A DNA stretch of 9,205 nucleotides, from NCBI GenBank assembly GCA_947630345.1, contig CANRHF010000073.1, positions 1-9,205 on the forward strand. The letters are read 5' to 3'. This DNA comes from an uncultured Oscillospiraceae bacterium (lineage in GTDB: Bacteria > Bacillota > Clostridia > Oscillospirales > Oscillospiraceae). The notes beneath the pieces are model-generated. The model saw nothing but the letters and a program-made list of their open reading frames with translations. It did not search any database and was not told where the DNA came from. A program made the position numbers and the translations under genes. This document shows, piece after piece, positions 6,102 to 9,205 of the stretch (positions are counted from its first letter, which is position 1; each line of letters begins with the position of its first letter).

Positions 6102-6979
6102 TATGAATCCTTCCTTTTCTGTTCCAGGGTCAGCAGGGCGTCCAGCAGATTCTGCAGGTCCTCCTGCCCGTAAAACTCCAATTCAAAGCGGCCCTTCCGC
6201 TTGCCGCTGACGATTCGGACCCCCCGGCCCAGGTGCTTGGACAGGGTCTTCTCGCACTCGGCCAGGTAGTCCACCCGCAGGGGCGTCTCCTTCTTTTCCT
6301 TGGGGGGCCGGGCCAGGGCCTTGCACAGCTGCTCGGTCTGCCGCACGGACAGATCCTGAGCCACCACTTCTTCCGCGGCCTGGGCCTGCCTGTTCTCCGG
6401 CAGGGTCACCAGCGCCCGGGCGTGGCCGGCGGAGAGCTGGCCCTTCCGGAGCAGCTCCAGGACCTCCGGGCGCAGGGAGAGGAGCCGCAGGGCGTTGGTC
6501 ACGGCGGGCCGGGATTTGCCCACCTGTCGGGCCGCCTCCTCCTGGGTCAGGCCGTGGTCCCGGATCAGGGTCTGGTAGCCCAGGGCCTCCTCCACCGGAT
6601 TCAGGTCCTGCCGCTGCAAATTCTCGATCAGGGCCAGCTCCTTGGCCTTCCGGTCGTCGGCCTCCACCACCAGGGCGGGCAGTTCCTCCAGCCCCGCAAG
6701 CCTCGCGGCCCGCCAGCGCCGCTCTCCGGCGATGATCTGGTAGTAGCCGTTTTCGGCCTTCCGCACGGTGATGGGCTGCACCAGGCCGTGGAGGGCAATG
6801 GAGTCCGCCAGGGCCTGCTGCTCCTCCGGGTCAAAGTCCTTCCGGGGCTGGTCCGGGTTCGGTTCGATTTTGTAGAGGGGCAGCACCTGATATTTTTCGC
6901 TGTCCCCCGGCTGGTCAAGGTCCCCCAGCAGCGAGGCCAGGCCCTTGCCCAGGCCCTTCTGGGTCGGCAATGGGATCAT
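6101..6979 (-). CDS. parB: Chromosome-partitioning protein ParB (Spo0J)
   Basis: A CTP-dependent DNA clamp that loads at parS and spreads over the origin region, recruiting condensin and stimulating ParA. In 292 residues, the N-terminal KGLGKGLASLLG (8-19) is the typical ParA-contacting peptide. Residues 31-125 form the CTP-binding domain, with NPDQPRKDF (41-49), GERRWRAARL (85-94) and ENLQRQDLNPVEEA (119-132). A helix-turn-helix follows (about 144-168, LTQEEAARQVGKSRPAVTNAL) and reads parS. A basic linker (222-235) leads to the C-terminal dimer domain (about 236-292). parS itself lies at 7777-7792, about 0.8 kb upstream of this start. The ATG at 6979 has GGAAAGGA just upstream, with tight spacing, and lies 11 nt after parA. 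It is Spo0J-like rather than Noc-like, given its neighbour parA. Noc is the main alternative and less likely. Confidence 0.96.
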   Translation of the reverse strand: MIPLPTQKGLGKGLASLLGDLDQPGDSEKYQVLPLYKIEPNPDQPRKDFDPEEQQALADSIALHGLVQPITVRKAENGYYQIIAGERRWRAARLAGLEELPALVVEADDRKAKELALIENLQRQDLNPVEEALGYQTLIRDHGLTQEEAARQVGKSRPAVTNALRLLSLRPEVLELLRKGQLSAGHARALVTLPENRQAQAAEEVVAQDLSVRQTEQLCKALARPPKEKKETPLRVDYLAECEKTLSKHLGRGVRIVSGKRKGRFELEFYGQEDLQNLLDALLTLEQKRKDS

Positions 6980-6990
6980 CTTCCTTTCCG

Positions 6991-7746
6991 TTATAGTCTT
7001 TTCGCCACTTCCTGGGCCAGGTCCCGGTAGGCCGCCGCGCCCCGGCTGTTCTTGTCATAGACGGTGACGGGGAGGCCGTGGCTGGGCGCCTCCGCCAGGC
7101 GGATGTTTCGGGGGATCACGGTGGCGAACACCTTTCCCGGGAAGAACCTGCGGACCTCCTGGGCCACCTGGGCGGAGAAGTGGGTGCGCCCGTCGTACAT
7201 GGTCAGTGCCACGCCGAAAATTTCCAGCCGGGGGTTGATCCGCTTCTTCACCAGCCGCAATGTGGACATGAGATCGGACAGCCCCTCCAGGGCAAAGTAC
7301 TCGCACTGCACCGGCACCAGAATGCTGTCCGCCGCCGCCAGGGCGTTGACGGTCAGGGTCTCCAGGGAGGGGGGGCAGTCGATGAAGATGCCGTCGTAGC
7401 CCTCTTTCAGGGGAAAAAGGGCCTTCCCCAGGGCGTGCTGGGGGCCCTCCATGGCCAGCAGCTCCACCCCGGCTCCCGCCAGGTCCGGCGAGGCGGGCAG
7501 CACGTCCCCGTAGGGGGTGGAAACCACCGCCTCCCGGGCGGGGGTACCGTCGATCACGGCGTTGTAAACGGTCTTCGCCAGCCGCCGCTTGTCCAGGCCC
7601 AGGCCCGAGGTGGCGTTGGCCTGGGGATCAAAATCGCACAGCAGCATCCTTTTGCCCAGGACCGTGAGGGCCGCGGTCAGGTTGACGGCGGTGGTGGTCT
7701 TCCCCACCCCGCCCTTCTGGTTCACCACGGCGATGATTTTTCCCAT
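6991..7746 (-). CDS. parA: Chromosome-partitioning ATPase ParA (Soj)
   Basis: A 251-residue ParA/MinD-superfamily ATPase that binds the nucleoid nonspecifically as an ATP dimer and is stripped off by ParB-parS complexes, moving or positioning the origin. In Firmicutes, Soj also affects DnaA activity. Motifs: deviant Walker A KGGVGKTT (11-18) with signature Lys12-type position GGVGKT, the Asp38-containing DFDPQANAT (38-46), Walker B IFIDCPPS (120-127), and IPRNIRLAEAPS (211-222), typical of chromosomal Soj. There is no N-terminal DNA-binding extension, which fits a type Ib/chromosomal ParA rather than a large plasmid type. AAAAGGAG precedes the ATG by about 6 nt. The gene starts 12 nt after the zinc-ribbon gene and ends 11 nt before parB, within one operon. 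Confidence 0.96.
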   Translation of the reverse strand: MGKIIAVVNQKGGVGKTTTAVNLTAALTVLGKRMLLCDFDPQANATSGLGLDKRRLAKTVYNAVIDGTPAREAVVSTPYGDVLPASPDLAGAGVELLAMEGPQHALGKALFPLKEGYDGIFIDCPPSLETLTVNALAAADSILVPVQCEYFALEGLSDLMSTLRLVKKRINPRLEIFGVALTMYDGRTHFSAQVAQEVRRFFPGKVFATVIPRNIRLAEAPSHGLPVTVYDKNSRGAAAYRDLAQEVAKRL

Positions 7747-7758
7747 ATCTCTCTCCTT

Positions 7759-8151
7759 TTAACCTGCGGAGCGGGATGTTTCACGTGAAACAATCTCCTG
7801 GGGCGCGGGGGTGGAATCGGTGATGTAGTCCCTGCCAGGGGGCAGGGTCTCCTCCGGGGTCCCCGGGTTCAGCCAGCGGAACAGAAGCAGCCCCACGCAC
7901 AGGCACAGTGCCGCCGCCAGGGCCGCCACCGCGATCCATAGGCTCTGCCGCTGACGGCGCAGCCGGGCAATCTCCACGGCGGGGGTCACCTTCCGCTTCT
8001 CCGGGCGGCGCTCCGCCTCCCGGGCCGGCCGGACGGGCAGCACCACCGGCGTGCCGGGCTTCACCGGGTAGCGCTCCATATCCTTTAGGCAGTCCTCGCA
8101 AAAAACCTGGTTCTCCCCGGCGGGCCGGCCGCATTTCAGGCAACGATTCAT
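7759..8151 (-). CDS. Zinc-ribbon single-pass membrane protein of unknown function, parS-bearing
   Basis: I do not recognise a named family. The 130-residue protein starts with a zinc-ribbon-like pair of knuckles, CLKC (Cys4, Cys7) and CEDC (Cys18, Cys21). A Pro/Arg/Glu-rich basic linker follows (about 30-70, ending RLRRQRQS), then one strong hydrophobic helix (about 71-93, LWIAVAALAAALCLCVGLLLF) and a short, Pro/Thr-rich tail. Positive charges before the helix predict the zinc ribbon inside the cell and the tail outside. The tail codons for VSRET (121-125) are read from the 16-bp parS palindrome. It is the first gene of the operon, 12 nt ahead of parA. The start ATG has AGGGGAG 5 nt upstream. 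Possible roles are a membrane tether or regulator linked to origin segregation, or an unrelated small zinc-ribbon protein that merely hosts parS. Neither is shown by sequence. Confidence 0.85.
   Translation of the reverse strand: MNRCLKCGRPAGENQVFCEDCLKDMERYPVKPGTPVVLPVRPAREAERRPEKRKVTPAVEIARLRRQRQSLWIAVAALAAALCLCVGLLLFRWLNPGTPEETLPPGRDYITDSTPAPQEIVSRETSRSAG
7777..7792. promoter_or_regulatory. parS: parS centromere site (ParB loading site)
   Basis: TGTTTCACGTGAAACA is a perfect 16-bp palindrome identical to the classical bacterial chromosomal parS consensus. It lies inside the 3' end of the zinc-ribbon membrane gene (codons for VSRET plus one base) and about 31 bp ahead of the parA start. 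ParB, encoded within 1 kb, should load here. Only this one site is visible in the window. Its presence suggests an origin-proximal location, since parS sites cluster near oriC. Confidence 0.97.
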
Positions 8152-8168
8152 GATTTCTCCCCTGTCCG

Positions 8169-8186
8169 CCCGCCGAAAAAGGCGGG
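8169..8186 (-). other. Hairpin in the 5' leader of the par operon
   Basis: In the minus-strand transcript, CCCGCC and GGCGGG (6 bp) enclose a U-rich 6-nt loop. It falls between the predicted start of transcription (about 8199) and the ribosome site (about 8157-8163) of the zinc-ribbon gene. No T run follows, so it is not a terminator. It could shield the 5' end or affect translation start. Confidence 0.4.
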
Positions 8187-8205
8187 TACTGTCTTTCTGG
8201 GGTCT

Positions 8206-8234
8206 ATTCTACACCATTTCCCGCCGTTCGTAAA
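8206..8234 (-). promoter_or_regulatory. Sigma-A-type promoter of the leftward seven-gene operon
   Basis: On the minus strand, TTTACG (-35, 8229-8234, 4/6 to consensus), a 17-bp spacer and TAGAAT (-10, 8206-8211, 5/6) lie 55 bp before the zinc-ribbon start. Transcription would begin near 8199, giving a leader of about 48 nt. It is the only good minus-strand candidate in the divergent region. Confidence 0.75.
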
Positions 8235-8284
8235 GCCCAAAACGAAAAATTCCGGCATTTTCTTAAAAAGTTATAAAATCCCTA

Positions 8285-8313
8285 TTGACAATCATATAAC
8301 CATGTGATATAAT
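8285..8313 (+). promoter_or_regulatory. Perfect consensus promoter of the DUF1836 gene, with a dyad in the spacer
   Basis: TTGACA (8285-8290), exactly 17 bp, then TATAAT (8308-8313): both boxes match the sigma-A consensus at every base. Upstream, 8260-8284 is AT-rich (TTAAAAAGTTATAAAAT), like an UP element. The spacer holds an imperfect dyad, ATCATAT at 8291-8297 with ATGTGAT at 8302-8308, overlapping the first base of the -10. Such a strong promoter with a dyad between its boxes suggests repression by a bound regulator, possibly the DUF1836 product. A strong AAGGAGGT (8329-8336) follows, 8 nt before the ATG. Confidence 0.92.
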
Positions 8314-8344
8314 CACCCCATCAATCACAAGGAGGTGTGTTCCC

Positions 8345-8932
8345 ATGGATTGGGTCGTACCGGGGACGGTGCTGCGGCTGCCCCGGGAGGAGGCGGACCG
8401 GCTGGAGAGCCGCTTTTCCGCCATGTTTCTGGCGGGGGGCATGGTCTTGAGCCAAGTGACCAGCATCACCGGCCTGGAGGGCTACACGGTCCAGAACTGG
8501 GTGAAGCGGGGGTTCCTGCCGCCGCCGGAGCGGAAGAAATACTCCCTGGACCAGGTCTGCCGGATCATCAGCATCCAGATGCTCAAGCGGGTGCTGCCCA
8601 TGGAGCGGATCTGCGGGCTCCTGTCCTACGTCAACGGCCGGCTGGATGACCCCAGCGACGACATCATCGCCGACTCGGAGCTGTATTTCCTCTTTGTCCG
8701 GCTGGCCGCCCGGATCCAGGAGCTGACGGACCCGGAGCAGCGGGCCCGGCGGTTGGACGAGGTGATGGCGGACTACCGCGCTCCCTCCCCCCAGGCCGCC
8801 CAGCGGGTCCGGGCCGCGTTGGAAATCATGCTCACCGCCTGGGCCGCCGCCAGGCTGGGGGAGCAGGCGGAGGAAATGCTGACCCGGCGGGAACAGGAAT
8901 ACGCGGATAAAGGAGAGAATTGCCATGTATGA
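8345..8932 (+). CDS. DUF1836 domain-containing protein (MerR-like putative transcription regulator)
   Basis: The 195-residue cytoplasmic protein contains the DUF1836 block at about 28-130: GGMVLSQVTSITGLEGYTVQNW, VKRGFLPPPERKKYSLDQV, a Leu-rich stretch and LLSYVNGRLDDPSDDIIADSELYF. The QNWVKRGFLPPP...KKYSLDQVCRI pattern resembles the helix-turn-helix and wing of MerR regulators, where a residue pair such as RGFLPPP introduces the wing. The rest (130-195) is helical, charged and probably a dimer or sensing part. No ligand-binding Cys set like metal-responsive MerR proteins is evident. DUF1836 has no established function that I know of. Start choice is secure: perfect AAGGAGGT 8 nt upstream and a consensus promoter. 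Its last 8 nt overlap the SPFH gene start, so it is probably co-translated with, and perhaps regulates, that membrane protein and itself. Confidence 0.9.
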   Translation: MDWVVPGTVLRLPREEADRLESRFSAMFLAGGMVLSQVTSITGLEGYTVQNWVKRGFLPPPERKKYSLDQVCRIISIQMLKRVLPMERICGLLSYVNGRLDDPSDDIIADSELYFLFVRLAARIQELTDPEQRARRLDEVMADYRAPSPQAAQRVRAALEIMLTAWAAARLGEQAEEMLTRREQEYADKGENCHV

Positions 8933-9205
8933 AAACAATCAGTGGGCCAGCACCGGCTCCCAAAAGAAAAAACCCACCTTCGGTAAAATTCTGGGCATCG
9001 TCCTGGCGGTGATCGCCCTGCTGGTGATCCTGGTGGGATCGGCCACCTGCTTTTACACTGTCGACGACAAGCAGCAGGCTGTGGTCACCACCTTCGGGAA
9101 GGTGACGGAGGTCACCGGCGCCGGGGTGCATTTCAAGCTGCCCTTCGGCATCCAGCGGGTGCAGCGGGTCAACGTCAACGTCTACCAGTCCATCGAGCTG
9201 GGCTA
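8925..9205 (+). CDS. SPFH/band-7 domain membrane protein (HflK/stomatin-like), N-terminal part
   Basis: Only the first 93 residues are present; the gene continues past the right edge. A polar, Lys-containing N-terminus (1-21, ending QKKKPTFGK) is followed by one hydrophobic helix (about 22-44, ILGIVLAVIALLVILVGSATCFY). Then comes the start of an SPFH domain: YTVDDKQQAVVTTFGKV and GAGVHFKLPFGIQRV. The VDxxxxAVVxxFGK...GxHFKLPF pattern is the hallmark of HflK/HflC, prohibitin and stomatin-like proteins. These form large membrane-bound rings or microdomains and often partner a protease. Which subgroup it belongs to (HflK, HflC, QmcA/stomatin) cannot be decided from this part. AAAGGAG (8909-8915) precedes the ATG at 8925, which overlaps the end of the DUF1836 gene by 8 nt, indicating coupled translation. 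Confidence 0.92.
   Translation, partial: MYENNQWASTGSQKKKPTFGKILGIVLAVIALLVILVGSATCFYTVDDKQQAVVTTFGKVTEVTGAGVHFKLPFGIQRVQRVNVNVYQSIELG

Noticed and set aside
3414..6173. A 919-codon open frame on the plus strand across nfnA, mscL, serS
   Set aside because: It is antisense to three clearly recognised genes, has low-complexity Gly/His/Leu/Val-rich composition with no domain pattern, and is explained by the third-position GC bias of the real genes.
6104..6200. T-box riboswitch before serS
   Set aside because: The parB coding sequence runs into the serS start with a one-base overlap, leaving no leader, and no T-box sequence is seen.
8321..8938. A minus-strand open frame opposite the DUF1836 gene
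   Set aside because: Shadow of a gene with a perfect promoter, strong ribosome site and a known domain.

Overview
The window is a gene-dense, GC-rich stretch whose gene content and order point to a Gram-positive anaerobe of the class Clostridia, most likely an Oscillospiraceae-type gut bacterium (Flavonifractor/Intestinimonas/Lawsonibacter-like). This is inferred from strong AAGGAGG ribosome sites, chromosomal parA-parB followed by serS, a DUF1836 gene, an electron-bifurcating NfnAB pair and high GC. A perfect 16-bp parS site next to parAB suggests that the segment lies near the chromosome origin.

Layout, left to right: (1) 2-142 (+), the 3' end of an Ogt/MGMT-type DNA repair methyltransferase. 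(2) A GC-rich hairpin in the short gap between convergent genes. (3) 194-1930 (-), the cysteine pair cysK-cysE, transcribed cysK first. (4) A clear intrinsic terminator (2011-2043, minus strand) ending the next unit. (5) 2063-8151 (-), seven tightly packed genes. In transcription order they are a zinc-ribbon single-pass membrane protein of unknown function, parA, parB, serS, mscL, nfnA and nfnB. Gaps are 11-24 nt, with a one-base TAATG overlap between parB and serS. A good sigma-A-type promoter (8206-8234) sits in front. (6) A 193-bp divergent intergenic region (8152-8344) with promoters in both directions. (7) 8345-8932 (+), a DUF1836 (MerR-like) regulator under a perfect TTGACA-17-TATAAT promoter. 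It overlaps by 8 nt with (8) an SPFH/band-7 membrane protein that runs off the right edge.

How the genes work together: CysE acetylates serine and CysK exchanges the acetyl group for sulfide to make cysteine. ParA, ParB and parS form the origin-segregation system. The parS site lies inside the last codons of the zinc-ribbon membrane gene, so the site, the ParB that loads on it and the ParA that moves it are encoded within about 1.8 kb. NfnA and NfnB together are expected to couple NADH and reduced ferredoxin to NADP+ reduction by flavin-based electron bifurcation. SerS and MscL are housekeeping genes carried in the same run.

Nothing in the window looks like a mobile element, CRISPR array, phage or defence island. 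The best leads are the parS-bearing zinc-ribbon membrane gene in front of parAB, the seven-gene mixed-function operon, and the DUF1836-SPFH pair with a possible self-regulating operator in its promoter.
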